Positions 25,623 through 36,526 are shown, numbered from the stretch's first letter. The stretch: DNA of 64,000 nucleotides from Calcarisporiella thermophila CBS 279.70 (GCF_041956535.1 NW_027192219.1:169376-233375), one strand, 5' to 3'. Translations and numbers: made by a program. Notes: generated from the letters alone by a model not told the origin.

Positions 25623-28548
25623 ATGCGGGCATCATTTTGTTTGAGCGCAATACTGCTGACGCTCGCCTGCGGTGCGAGTGCAGCACCCGAGTCTAAAAGT
25701 AAGCCTTTATCTGCTTGGATACCTCTGCTTATCCGGACGCTTTTCTGTGCCATGTCTTCCATGGACTTCCATCCTCTTGACCACGCTACTAATGGCTGCT
25801 TTCCTTTTCTCTGCTTTATCTAGCGCAAAAGGATTATCTTGTGTCCGACTTGCCCTACGTCTCAGATGATATCCATTTACATAATTTTGCCGGGTATCTA
25901 TACTGGACAGCATGCTCCGCGCATGTCCCATTAGACATGAGGCTAATTCTGCCAACTTAAACTAGACTTATTAATCTCGATGAAACAACAGACGCTAATA
26001 TGTTCTTCTGGCTGTGGCCACGGAGGGAGCAGGTGGCAAGAGAAAAGCTGGTAAATATTGCTTTTTCCGCCTTTTATAAAATTTCTCTCTCTTTACTTAT
26101 TGCTCTCTCGCTTCTCAGATAATATTTCTCAATGGGGGTATGTTTAGTGGTTTTGAAAAACATAAGTTTAAATTTAACTAAGAACGTGATGTTCAACCTT
26201 TGCCTGCTCTTCTATGCCTCTAGGTCCTGGGTGGTAAGTTAATACCTGTTTTCTGCTCAGATCCTATATATTAAATCGTGTCTAACTGAATTTCTCCCCA
26301 CGTAATAATAGCTCAAGGTGAATAATCTGGACTCTCCTCTCTCTTCACCGCTCCATTTCCATATTGAAGTTGGGATCTTTTTTTGTCTATGATAGTGTGG
26401 AAAATATATTCCTAGAAAATGGCCCCATTCGTATCAACCAGACATCGAGTGAGAGCAGTATATACAAAAATGACGCCAGCTGGAACACATACGCTAGTGT
26501 GCTCTATGTGGACCAACCCCTGGGAACCGGATACAGCTACACCGCTTCAAACGGTTTGGATAGGAGTTTGGACCAGGTAAATGGGCTCTTCTGACATTGT
26601 CACCCAGCCTCGAGCTACGTTTCTGGCAATGTGCATCAAAGCACTAATGTGGTTATCCCTGTTCTGTGTGTGTAGGTGGCAGAGCATTTCATGGCGTTCT
26701 TCGATAAGTTTCTTGACACGTTTGACTCTTACAAACAGGCCGATGTGAGTATTAGTTCTGTATCCCATTTGCTTGTGGGGTTGATTGATTTAAGGGACGT
26801 GGATTTCCCTACTTAGATCTATCTGGTTGGCCGAGGCTTTTCCGGAGTTTTCATTCCGCATTTTGCTCAGGAAATGCTAAAGCGGAATAATGCTGCAAAA
26901 AGTCAAAAGGTAAAGGCAGGAGCTATACGTAGGCTCACCACAGGAAAATAACGACCTAGGTTTGCTCCTCGTAGTATAACCTCCAGGGGCTCATGATTGG
27001 AAATGGATGGTTTGATCCAAAGGTTCAGTACCGGGCCCTGTACGATTACAGCATGGAGAAGGGATTGTTGGACGAAGAGGATGTACAGGTATATTATATT
27101 TGGGTGGGCGGGGGACTGGATTTTTGGAGTCGTCGCTTACTATGTGTTTCTCTGAATAGCAACGGGCTTCTCAATTCGTCACCAAGTGCGAGGAGGACAT
27201 GGAGAAGCGGGGCGTCCGCATTCGCAATGACGCATGCGAACAGCTCTTACAGTTGGTTTTGTCTCACTCCGTTACATCGTGAGTATTCGTTTTCCTTGGA
27301 AGCCGAAGGCCAGTCTTGAGATGACTTACGGTACTTACTTTACAATTTGTGCTCTAGCGAGGACAATATTATGCAGTGCATCAGCCAGTTTGATATTCGC
27401 CAGCGAGATACCTATCCCCTGTGTGCCTTGGGGGGACCGGAGGAGGCTAAGGATATGACGACCATCCTAAGAGTATGCGGGTTTTTGTTTCCCCGGCCTG
27501 CAGTGATATTAACCCGTCTATCCATTGTGCCTAGAACATTCGGTTCATGCAATCACTCCATTTGCCCTCACAGTATACGGGATGGAGTCTCTGCAATGGT
27601 CATGTCAGCAATGCATTGATTGACGATCAGAGCCCGCCCTCCATCGAGGTAAGTAGCGTGCAAGCCTATCACTCGCTCTATTTAGGCCTTCCATATTGAT
27701 GCCTCTTGTTTATTTACCCTCTGAACCAGCTTCTTCCCGACCTCCTCGCTAAGGTGCCTGTCCTCCTCTATAGCGGCGACTCTTCACTAGCCTATAATCA
27801 CGTCGGAGTCGAAAAAGCCATCTCAAAACTCCAGTTCAATGGCGCGGTGGGCTTGCCCGACGAGGCACCCGCTCGCCCATGGTACGTGAATGAGACGCGG
27901 ATTGGAAGTTGGAGGAGTGCGAGGAATTTGACCTATGTGCTTGTGGAGGGGGCGGGCTTTATGGTCGGCTATGACCAGCCTCTTGCAATGCTGAATATGG
28001 TCCATCGGTTTATTGGAGTAAGCCCGCAGCAGGTGTTGGGGGTGCCCGCCCGGGTCGAAGGAGAAGAGAAGAAGAATTGGCAGCCGCTAGGTGGGGGCGA
28101 GGCGGATGGGGCAGCCGGCAACATGGATAAGGAGGCACACTGGATAGAAGACAATTACATGTAAGTGAGCTGAGGTTGAATCGAAGTTAACCCCGTTTAA
28201 GCCTTAACTTTGCTCTTGCGTCAATAGACTGTTTGCCGGCATCGCTGGCGTCTTCGCCATCGGATTCATTATTTTCATGATATTCCGCAGGCAGAACCGG
28301 AGCTCACGTGGGCATTTCTCGCGGGTGAAGGGGACCCCTAACCACTACGAGGATTCCAATGAAATGTAAGTGTACTTGTGTGGAATATTCTCTGCAGTCC
28401 TCTTACAGCCCGGTACACGGATAGGGATGAGCTGGTCATCGACACGTCCGATTTTCTTGCTGATGACGACGACGATGCCAACGGAGAAGCGGATGGGCCA
28501 AAGTCCCCCATGTTGCGTCGCCATGGGAATGGAGCGGCGAAATTCTAG
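25623..28548 (+). CDS. Kex1-like serine carboxypeptidase homologue lacking the catalytic Ser and His
   Basis: The architecture is that of Kex1, the Golgi enzyme that trims C-terminal basic residues: signal peptide (MRASFCLSAILLTLACGASA), peptidase S10 domain, one membrane span (GIAGVFAIGFIIFMIF, about 28235-28290) and an acidic cytosolic tail ending in RRHGNGAAKF. About fourteen exons. The substrate motif NGGPGCSS is rebuilt from the exon ending at 26137 plus two micro-exons (26224-26233 and 26312-26317), continuing at 26396 with VENIFLENGPIRI. The nucleophile motif GESYAG reads GRGFSG (near 26835), so Ser is Gly. The Asp motif is kept (YSGDSS). The His motif NASHMV reads GAGFMV (near 27950), so His is Phe. 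I infer a pseudoenzyme, perhaps a sorting receptor or chaperone. Confidence 0.88.
26224..26233 (+). other. 10-nt micro-exon in the Kex1-like gene
   Basis: Flanked by TAG upstream and GTAAGT downstream. It supplies the second half of a Gly codon, Pro, Gly and two bases of Cys in the conserved NGGPGCSS motif. The family motif and frame fix both borders. Confidence 0.8.
26312..26317 (+). other. 6-nt micro-exon in the Kex1-like gene
   Basis: Flanked by ATAG upstream and GTGAAT downstream. It completes Cys, gives Ser and two bases of the next Ser of NGGPGCSS; the next exon starts at 26396. Without it the motif cannot be read. Confidence 0.75.
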
Positions 28549-29023
28549 ACGGTTGGAGAGGGATTCTAAACTCTTGCTCTTGTAGCGCCTATTTAATATT
28601 CGTTATATCCTCCTAATGTTGTTGATTCCCCCATTCTTGTTTAAATTTATTATTTACACTTTTCTTCCTTTCTGTTAATGTATCCACCTTATTTATTGCT
28701 GTTCCATTTACTTGTAGATTGAAATATAGACGATGATGTGGCTATTGAATTGGTTTTGGGGATATCTTGCTGCGGTTTTCATTTGGCCGTCGTAGAGCTA
28801 CAATAAAAGAGGCTTGTAGCCTTGTATTCATTCAAGTCAAAAAAGGGAGTGGAAGAGGCACGAGTTTTTATCAAAGCTGCCGGGGGATGGTGAAAAAAAA
28901 AGGCGCCTATTTTCGGTCTTCTATGGAATACAACATTGCACTTATGAACAGGACGCATCATCCTAAGCGTCAGGAGGAACAAAAACAACAGAAATAAAAA
29001 AAAAATACACACAAACATTCTAG
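28549..29023. other. Convergent intergenic region, 475 bp
   Basis: 3' flanks of the Kex1-like and ankyrin-DIL genes. AT-rich, no gene seen. Confidence 0.55.
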
Positions 29024-31671
29024 CTAGTAGCTGCGGCCAATACGCTTTGCGGGGGGGTCAAGCCGGGTCATGACGTCTTCGGGTATGGTGGGGATAGAAT
29101 CCCAACTGGCAAGGGAGGAAAGGGTGTACACATCTAGAGGTGGCTCCAGGCGTTCTACTATTGTTATCGTCATAGAGGAGTTAGTACGGGGGGGGGGGGG
29201 CGCTCCATCGAGTGCTTATGCCAAGAAAACTAAAGGACTTACTGTCGTTCTCCTCGTCAATCTTTTTCAAGGGGGCGCTGGGCTCCGGGGTATCTGCGAG
29301 GGGGTAGGGGAGGTGCAGCGGCAGGAGACGTCGAGAGTCCTTCAGCTCCATGATGCTCTCGTTTTTCACGGGGGTGGTCTCTCCCTCTTCCTCCGTCGCC
29401 TCGCTATTCCCCTCGGTCTCAAAGGTGAAGACCGGTTTCTCGGTGGCAAGGGGGCTGGTTGGTTTCTTGCGCGATCTTAGAATGGTTGGCGAGGCCCAGA
29501 TGCTCAGGCTCTCGGAGCTGGGGGCACTGAACGATCTCTCCCGCCCCACCATACTCCACAGGGATTCACCCCGGGTCTTCTTCTGCTTCTCGGCCCGGTC
29601 CGCCGCGCTCTTCTCCCCCTCCCGTGGCGCCGCGGCTTTGCCCCGGCTCTGTGCAGCCACTTGCTCCGCCGCCTTCCTGGCCGTCTCCGCGCTACTGTTC
29701 CCGCTCACTCGCCGGCCCTTTCTTGCAAACATCTTCGCCGCGACAGCAGCATTCTCCACGACCTGCCGAGCATAGAGAACGCACTCCGCCGCAAGTTTCG
29801 TCTCCCCCACCTCGTAGCGATACTCGAGCACGCACCTGCGCACCTGCACGGGATGGAGAAGATGTAGCTTGCGGACGGTGTCGGCAAACTGGAGAAAATC
29901 GGAGTGCTGTGTCAGAATCTGCAGGAGCTGGAGGAGCTGGATGAGGGGCGCAAAGTACTGCTGGCACACGTCCTCTGGCAGCTCCCTCTTCCCCTGGGCG
30001 CCATGGGTCCGGCTTTCGCCCCGCCCCGCCGATTGCAGCTGGGGGAGATGCGTGTGGAACCACTCCTCCAGCACGCTCACATTCATCCGAATCTGCAGCG
30101 CCTTGGACCGGCAGAGGTAGCGGCGGCCCTCGAGCACGCGGTTGAACAGCTCGGCGCCCAGGAAGTAGGCTTGCTGGAGCACGAAGTGGGATATGATCGA
30201 GGGATGGACTCCGTACGCGCGCAGGAGATACAGCGTGGATGAGAGCAGGGCCGTGACGTCGCACGGGGACTCCGAGCGAGGGTGGGACCGACGCAAGCGT
30301 AGAGCGGATCGGAGCACATTTCCGGACGAGTTGCGCTTCTCGAAGTAGCCACTCCGGTGCTGGAGCTCCGGGCTGCAGCTTGCGGCGCGCTCGAATGCCG
30401 AGGGCGCTTTTTCCGATTCCAACGCGGTGGCCGCTCCGGAGAATGCGTTGAAGAGCCGCCACTCCCCCTCGAAATGCACGTTCATGTCTGGAATGGGATT
30501 GTGCTCCAGCACCGCCCCGTCGAGGATGCGCTCCAGCTGTCGCCGCGCTCCCAGCACTAGCGAGGCGTACAAGCGGTGCAGAATGGAGATGAAACTAGCT
30601 CGATACCGGCCCGTGACACGATCAAGGTGGGGGTCTCGTTTGAGGTAGAAGAGGAGGCGGCTAACATTGGCGATCCAGAAGGCCATCAGGGCGGTGCAGT
30701 TCTCTATCTAATGGAGCCGCATTCAAGGTTAGAAAACACGGTTCTCTACCGCGACGGGGAGGGGGGGGGGGGGCTAATAGCGAGGATGCCTACCTGAGAT
30801 TTCAGGAGCCCGTCTATCTTCTCTATGGCGGTGCACAGTAGTAGCTGCAGCACTTCAGGCCCATTGTAATGGTGGGCAAACCGTGCGCACAGAAACAGCA
30901 CGTTGGCGGGGACCCACTTGTGGGATTTGACCCTAAGCGGGACGGCTATTCTCATGATCACCTCCATCAAATAGGGGATGTCCTCCATGGAGAAGACGAA
31001 CATCTGGTCCGCCAGGCAGCGGTCCCATACGAAATCCTCCAGGCTGTGCTCCATCTCGTCCTCCCTGTCCTCGATTTCTTTTCCTGGGTTGGGCGTCATG
31101 ATAGCGTGCGTCGCGCTCGAATAGCTGGCGATCAGCTCCTCGAGCTGGCGATTTGACTTGGTGCGAGCGAAGTCGAGCGCCGTGCGGCCACGGGCCGAGC
31201 GATGCGCGGGGTTCGCTCCGTGGGCAAGCAGATCTCGAACGATGGATTCATGCGAATTGGAAATCGCCCACATCAGCGCCGTCCACCCGACTATAGCAAA
31301 AGAAGAGGATGAACTGGGGGAGTCCATTGGGCAGGCAAAACGTAGTCCCTACATATGTCTTGCTTATTGCAGTCCGCTCCTGCATCTAGCAGCACCCTCA
31401 CCACGTTGGCATGCCCAAAGCATGCTGCGTAGTGCAGGGCAGTGTTTCCGTCTTCATCGCAGAGATTGATGTTGACGCCCGCCTTCACCATTTCAGAGAT
31501 GACCTCGGCCTCGCCGTTCGAGCAGGCCCTGAGCAGCACCGTAGTGACATTGTCGGAGGGGATGATGTGAAAATAGGAGGGGATCGGCGAGGTGGCGAGG
31601 GAGAAGGAGGAGGGCGAGCTTGGCGGAGTGAGCAGGGAGGGCTTAGAGGTGCTTGGGATGTCGTGTGCCAT
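29024..31671 (-). CDS. Ankyrin-repeat and DIL (dilute) domain protein
   Basis: Two to three ankyrin repeats at the N-terminus (GNTALHYAACFGHANVVRVL; GWTALMWAISNSHESIVRDL; GRTALDFA) are followed by a DIL domain like the cargo-binding tail of class V myosins (IENCTALMAFWIANVSRLLF; later FNRVLEGRRYLCRSKALQIR). Such ankyrin-DIL proteins are known in fungi and probably act in vesicle or organelle transport. The last exon (29024 to about 29130) is reached through an intron with a TACTAAC branch point and a 13-C run. It restores IPEDVMTRLDPPAKRIGRSY, the expected end of the domain. Other introns lie near 30711-30793 and 31291-31352. The start is the ATG at 31671. A Ser/Lys-rich insert sits within the C-terminal part. 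Confidence 0.85.
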
Positions 31672-32350
31672 CAATGCTGAGGAGATCGTGAGGAGAGATC
31701 GGGAAGCGGGGCTCCGCGGCAAAAGGACAGACCAGAGGGGGTGCACTTTCCTCTTGCATGGGCCTCTTTTCCCCTGGCCTCTTTGCCTCTCTCGATTTTC
31801 GTTCTCTCTGCATTTTTGGATGACGATCCTCATATACCCCAAAATGGAATTTGAGTTTATGGCTCGGAGAGCCCACAGGAGATTTGGTTCTCAGAGGGGG
31901 CTGGTTGGAAATAAAAGGCAGAAGAAGCTATGTTAAGATAGGGGGAAAGGGGAGACACTCACTCATACTACTTCATAAACTCAGGCACACACACGATGGA
32001 AAAAAAAAGAATCACTATAAAAAAGAAAAATATACAAAAACGAAAAGAAGGGAAAAAAAAAAAATTCTCTTCTACAATTTTCCTTTGTGTATCCAGGTCG
32101 AGGGGTAAAGGAAACAGAGAAAGGAAGATACCATAGGATTAAAATAGAGGTCATCCAGAAGCATAAAAATAAAGGAAAGGGAAGGGAGCGGTTCAATAGA
32201 GAGGAATAATTAATCACAGAGATTCAGGTAAGTAAGAGGAATAAAATAGAATATAAAAGTATATATAAGATGTTATATATAATGGCAAACAGACATGTTA
32301 ATATAAAAAAATAAGGCACTTTTTCTTTCCCAAGATGGGGGGGGGAGGGG
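31672..32350. other. Intergenic, 679 bp
   Basis: Promoter of the ankyrin-DIL gene and 3' flank of the homeobox gene. Purine-rich on the plus strand around 31990-32190. No gene recognised. Confidence 0.5.
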
Positions 32351-34816
32351 TTACTCGACCCACGAATTCATCATCTCCTCGCAAGCGAGCTCGGGGACCA
32401 TGCCCATGACGTCGCCGTCGCCGTTGGCTCCACCAGAGGCGGTGGCAGCAGCCACAGCAGCGGCGGCGTACAAGTCGCTCCCGGCATCAGGCACAAAGTT
32501 ATTGGAGGCGGCCCAGCACATCACGGAATTCTCGGGGGTTACCCCTTCGACGGGGGCAGCGCCCTCGCCCGTTGACAGCACGAGGTTCAGTCCCACCATG
32601 TTCGGTGCCACCAGGGCAAGCCGGTCATCTTCTGCGGGAGAACCCGTCAACGGGGAGCCCGAGGACGAATGGGCTCCGGCGCTTGCGATGGAGGAATAGC
32701 ACCCGTAGGCCGAGAGCATCTGCGGGGAGGTGTCGACGAACAAGGGGGCAGAGGGAGGATGCACTAGCATCGTTGGGCTGGGGGGGATCACATGTGCGAT
32801 CATGTCGGGCGCCGATTTTTTAGAGGCTATTGGGAGGGCCGAGGGGGCCAAAGTGGACTCGGGCCTGGATTTCACGGGCGACTCGGTCGGGTTTGGAGGA
32901 TGGAGGGGGTTGGGCGGAGGAGCAAAGTGGCCAGCAGAGGGTGCGTTTCCAGCACAATCCCGCTGCTGTGACTGGCTCTGTTGGGGTTGTTTTTGCGGTT
33001 GTGGTTGTGGTTGGTTTTGCTGGGGTTGGGGTTGGGGTTGGTGTTGTTGTGGTTGTTGTTGTTTTGGTTGTTGTTGTTGTTGTTGTGGTGGTGGTGGTGG
33101 TTGTTTTTGTGATGGTGGTGGTGGTTGTTGCTGTGGGTGAGGGTGTTGTTGTTGATGTTGATGTTGCTGCTGCTGCTGCTGCTGCTGTTGTTGTTGTTGT
33201 TGTTGCTGAGGCATCATCGTCGATAGGGGCGCGGTGGTGGATCGCCGTGGGGTGGGCCGTCCACCATCCCATCCGCCCAGCACCCCTCCAGCTTCGGAGG
33301 GATTCCCTCCCGCCATTCCGTTGGGGTAGGGAGTCATGGGTGCGTGCGAGTCTTCGACGGCCACGGGGGGGCAGCTCATCCAGCGACCATCCGCCACCTG
33401 GGGCTCGAAGGTGGTCACCTGCTGTAGGGCCGCGTCCGCGGTCAGGATCTCCAGGACTTGGTGCTTGAGGGGCATGATCATGCCTCGGATAATATGGCGC
33501 AGGCATCGGGTCGCTTGCTTGGCTTCGGTGAAGTCGCTGCATGTGACCCACTGCATTGCGCCGTCCTCCGAGGTGGATCGCGCCATTGCAAAGGTGGGGG
33601 GCTCGCTCAGCTCAAGCACGACCTGGGCGAAGACGGAGTCCAGGGTGGAGAACTCGAGCGCGGTGACCGCGGAGTAGGGGAAGGTGAGTTTGAAGTGGTT
33701 TGCGTTGTCGGTGATGCGCCACGTGAAGCACTTCTTTGCGTTGTCGTAGTAGCAGAGCAGGTCGTCCTGGCTGATGGACATGCGCCGCCATGTGCCGATC
33801 GTCAGGGTGTCGCAGGTGAAGAGCTGGCCCCAGGGGTCGTGGTGCTTCCTGGCGCTCAGGGCGGGGTGCCGGGGGTCCGCTACAGGAAACCCAGGGTCTA
33901 TGAGCGCTCCGAGCACAGCCAATTTCCAAGACGGGTGCGACTTACCTTTTGCGTCCATGGCGGTGGGGCCCGCCACGGTCGCGCCCATGTCGGGCACGGG
34001 TCCGTGAGGCGAGGGAGCCATCCAGTGGCCGCCGCCCACATAGCGATTCGGGATTGGGCCCGGGCACATCAGCGCCACGGAGGGGTTCTGGTAGGAGTCG
34101 TGGCTGAGTGCGCGCGGCAGCGGGATCCTTCCCGCCGGCGGGGGGATTCTGTACGGGTAGTATTGGGCCGACCCATTGGCCATGGCCACGAGGAACTGCT
34201 GGGTGCGCAGGGCCTCCTGCTCGGCCATCATGGCACGCTTCTGGAGCAGCTTGCTTTTGGCGCGGCGGTTCTGGAACCAGATCTGGACGGAGCGCTCCGT
34301 CATCCCAAGCTTCTCGGCCAGCATCTCACGCGTCTTGCTGTTGGGGGAGGTGTTGCTGGCGAACACGTCTTCCAGCACTGCCAGCTGCTCGGGGGTGGCG
34401 CGCATGCGCTTTTTGTTCTGGGCGGTGTTGGTGGCGGACTTGCCGCCGCCGCCCGTGTCCTTGTCGCCCTCCGACATGTCGTCATCCTTGGATCTCAGGG
34501 GCTCATCGTTGGACAGGGTGGGGGATGGATTGTCGGAGTCGGTGTTGGTCGCGGTGTTGGGGGATGTGGAGCTTGCGGCCGCGATGGAGGCGGACAGGAG
34601 CGAGTAGCTGAATGTGGGGGGGGTGTGCGAGAGGGGGTTGGCGTCGGAGAAGGAGGAGTAGGAGGCGGGGGTCAGCGGCGTGGGGAAGGAGGCGGCGCTG
34701 GTCGCGTTGGATGCCGGCTTTGCGGTAGCGGGGAGCGTGGATTCGGGCATCGCGAGGAAGAGGGGATCTTGCGGGTTGGACTGAGGGGTGAGGAATTGCT
34801 GCTGGTCGTCGGCCAT
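32351..34816 (-). CDS. Homeobox transcription factor (Phx1/Pho2-like) with polyQ tract
   Basis: A homeodomain near residues 135-195 carries KKRMRATPEQLAVLEDVF, then MTERSVQIWFQNRRAKSKLL, so helix 3 with WFQNRR is intact. A conserved fungal region follows (WGQLFTCDTLTIGTWRRMSI; DDLLCYYDNAKKCFTWRITD; FKLTFPYSAVTALEF), as found C-terminal to the homeodomain in Phx1-type regulators. Next come a Gln/Pro/His tract (32980-33212) and a Pro/Ser-rich tail. The frame is open throughout (821 codons), but a 66-nt segment (about 33882-33947) has GTAAGT and a TAG acceptor and is probably an intron, giving about 799 residues. The start is the ATG at 34816. A 15-G run lies just upstream. The regulatory targets are unknown. 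Confidence 0.88.
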   Translation of the reverse strand: MADDQQQFLTPQSNPQDPLFLAMPESTLPATAKPASNATSAASFPTPLTPASYSSFSDANPLSHTPPTFSYSLLSASIAAASSTSPNTATNTDSDNPSPTLSNDEPLRSKDDDMSEGDKDTGGGGKSATNTAQNKKRMRATPEQLAVLEDVFASNTSPNSKTREMLAEKLGMTERSVQIWFQNRRAKSKLLQKRAMMAEQEALRTQQFLVAMANGSAQYYPYRIPPPAGRIPLPRALSHDSYQNPSVALMCPGPIPNRYVGGGHWMAPSPHGPVPDMGATVAGPTAMDAKGKSHPSWKLAVLGALIDPGFPVADPRHPALSARKHHDPWGQLFTCDTLTIGTWRRMSISQDDLLCYYDNAKKCFTWRITDNANHFKLTFPYSAVTALEFSTLDSVFAQVVLELSEPPTFAMARSTSEDGAMQWVTCSDFTEAKQATRCLRHIIRGMIMPLKHQVLEILTADAALQQVTTFEPQVADGRWMSCPPVAVEDSHAPMTPYPNGMAGGNPSEAGGVLGGWDGGRPTPRRSTTAPLSTMMPQQQQQQQQQQQQQQQHQHQQQHPHPQQQPPPPSQKQPPPPPQQQQQQPKQQQPQQHQPQPQPQQNQPQPQPQKQPQQSQSQQRDCAGNAPSAGHFAPPPNPLHPPNPTESPVKSRPESTLAPSALPIASKKSAPDMIAHVIPPSPTMLVHPPSAPLFVDTSPQMLSAYGCYSSIASAGAHSSSGSPLTGSPAEDDRLALVAPNMVGLNLVLSTGEGAAPVEGVTPENSVMCWAASNNFVPDAGSDLYAAAAVAAATASGGANGDGDVMGMVPELACEEMMNSWVE
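32980..33212 (-). repeat. CAR/CCN low-complexity tract coding for Gln/Pro/His
   Basis: About 230 bases of CAG, CAA, CAC and CCN codons inside the homeobox gene. It includes a run of about 15 Gln made of a CAA block and a CAG block. Length variation is expected here. Confidence 0.9.
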
Positions 34817-35559
34817 GGTATAGGGCGACGTGTTAATGGGGTTGCGAGGGGGGGGGGGGGGGATGCAGCGTGCTGGCGTTGGGGATGAGGATAGGGCAAT
34901 CAGGCTTACTTAATGGAGAGAGGGAAAGCGCGCTGCGCTCGAAGATGGGCGGGGGAGAGGCTAGGCTGGGATGGATGGGCTGGCAGAGAACACAAGACAA
35001 GCAGGATGAGGATCAGAGCAGGGCGACAGATGGAATGCAGGCAAGAGCATAGACAGAATTCGAAGGAGCAGGGGCGATGGGGCGATAACCTAAGGAATGG
35101 AAGGGAGAGGGGCCGGCGGCGGAGAGAGCAGAGGAGAGGGCACGCAGCTACGCAGACAGCGGATGGGGGGGAAGAGGCATCGATAAATAGGGGGGGCGAG
35201 TGGAAAAGGAAAAGAGGGACAAAAAAAAGGAAAAATAAAACTGTCGACGATGTTTCAAGAGGAGGAGTTAGGGCGACCAATCACGGCGCGTTCCCGCAGG
35301 GAGTACAGATTGACAAAGTTCCACCCCTCCACCAGGCCCGCGGTGCTTGCCCTGTGGAGGATGATCTCATCGCCCCGCTGGAGCTTTGCGCTTTTGATCT
35401 CGGCAAGGCCCCAACCCCTCCTGGCTCCTGCCCTTTCTTCCGATGCCGGGGCTTGCGCCCAGCGGATCTCGAGCCCCAGTGTCCAGAGATGCGGTTTTTT
35501 ATTTGTTAGGAAGGGAAAAGCAGAAACAAGCGGAAAAAGAAAAGAAAAGGTCCAGAAAA
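34817..35559. other. Intergenic, 743 bp
   Basis: Homeobox promoter/5' leader and eS17 3' flank. Purine-rich on the plus strand, with a 15-G run at 34848-34862. Plus-strand ORFs here have shadow-like composition. No gene seen. Confidence 0.5.
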
Positions 35560-36384
35560 TTAAGCCTCCGTCTGCTGAGCTCGGCGGGGGCGGCGCTCGC
35601 CGCGGGCGCGCTCAACTCGGCCGGTTCCGGAGGTCACCGCAGACGTGACGGCAACCTTGGGCAGCTTCTCAAAGTTGAGGGCCTTGAGAAGGTTCTACAT
35701 GGGGGAGAGGGCAGAGCATTCAGTCAATCCGATCGCGACCATGGCATCGTGTGATGTCGCACATCGCAGCAAGCCAAGTGCGCACACATCCAACCACAAC
35801 AGGGAATGCATCCAGCCGAGAATCGGCGGAAAATATTTACCTGGGTGTCGGGATCAATCTCGATGGTCTCAACATCAAGAGCAGAGACCTCGGGCACATA
35901 CTGATCTTTCCGCTCGCGCTCCTCCTCTTGGAGCTTGAACGAGATGCCACGCACGGGACCCTTCTGGATACGCTTCATGAGATGCGTGGTGAACCCTGCA
36001 ATCTTGTTGCGCAGGCGCTTGGAGGCGATGATGGCAACCTCGTCGCAGACGCGCTTGTTCGTCTGGAAATCGAGGGTAAGGCGCGGGTAGTATTTCTCGA
36101 TGAGCACGCGCGAGGCCTTCTTGACGGTCTTGGTGCGGACACGACCCTACACAACGCAAAGCAGGGGAGGGTGTCAATCATCATAACATCAGCCCGGGAA
36201 TAGCGTGAAGAATGCAACGCATGTCCATGGAGCTGGGCAGTGGAGCGCATCTATCCGCTCATCCTCCATCCAAGCACCGCCTCGCACATCCCAACTCATA
36301 GAGCCGTGCGTCCTGCTGCCCATCCATCCATCCATCCATCCATGCTATCGCATGGGTCGCATCCTCTTTCCTCTAACTTACCAT
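35560..36384 (-). CDS. RPS17: 40S ribosomal protein eS17
   Basis: A small-subunit protein of the 40S head/beak side. The coding part starts [20 protein letters not shown], then [37 protein letters not shown] and [13 protein letters not shown], all typical of eS17. Exon 1 contributes only the start codon: the ATG at 36384-36382 is followed at once by GTAAGT, and the second exon begins with GGT CGT. A third exon (35560 to about 35695) adds a basic tail ending in [10 protein letters not shown]. The total is about 137 residues, normal for the family. A (CATC)n repeat lies in the first intron. It is divergent from the ITFG1-like gene with only 142 bp between start codons. Confidence 0.93.
36321..36343. 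repeat. (CATC)n microsatellite in the first intron of RPS17
   Basis: Five to six perfect tandem CATC units. Confidence 0.9.
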
Positions 36385-36526
36385 GACTGCTAGAGATGAA
36401 TGGAGAGAAAGAACTCCCCCCCTTAGCCGAAAACCTTGGAGAGAAAAGCTCTCTGAAATCTAAGCCACATTGCGATAAAGGCCCTCTTTTTCTGGTCCTA
36501 TATTTCACTTGGCGACATTGTTCGAG
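36385..36526. promoter_or_regulatory. Shared upstream region of RPS17 and the ITFG1-like gene
   Basis: 142 bp between divergent start codons must carry both promoters. No known motif is securely recognised. Confidence 0.45.

Noticed and set aside
29350-30462. Several open frames of 100-256 codons on both strands
   Set aside because: All overlap the DIL domain exon in other frames and show Arg/Pro/Ala bias without motifs.
33458-34888. Long open frame (476 codons) on the plus strand
   Set aside because: It lies antisense to the homeobox gene, is dominated by Gly/Val/Ala from GC-rich codons and has no domain; it is a shadow of the real frame.
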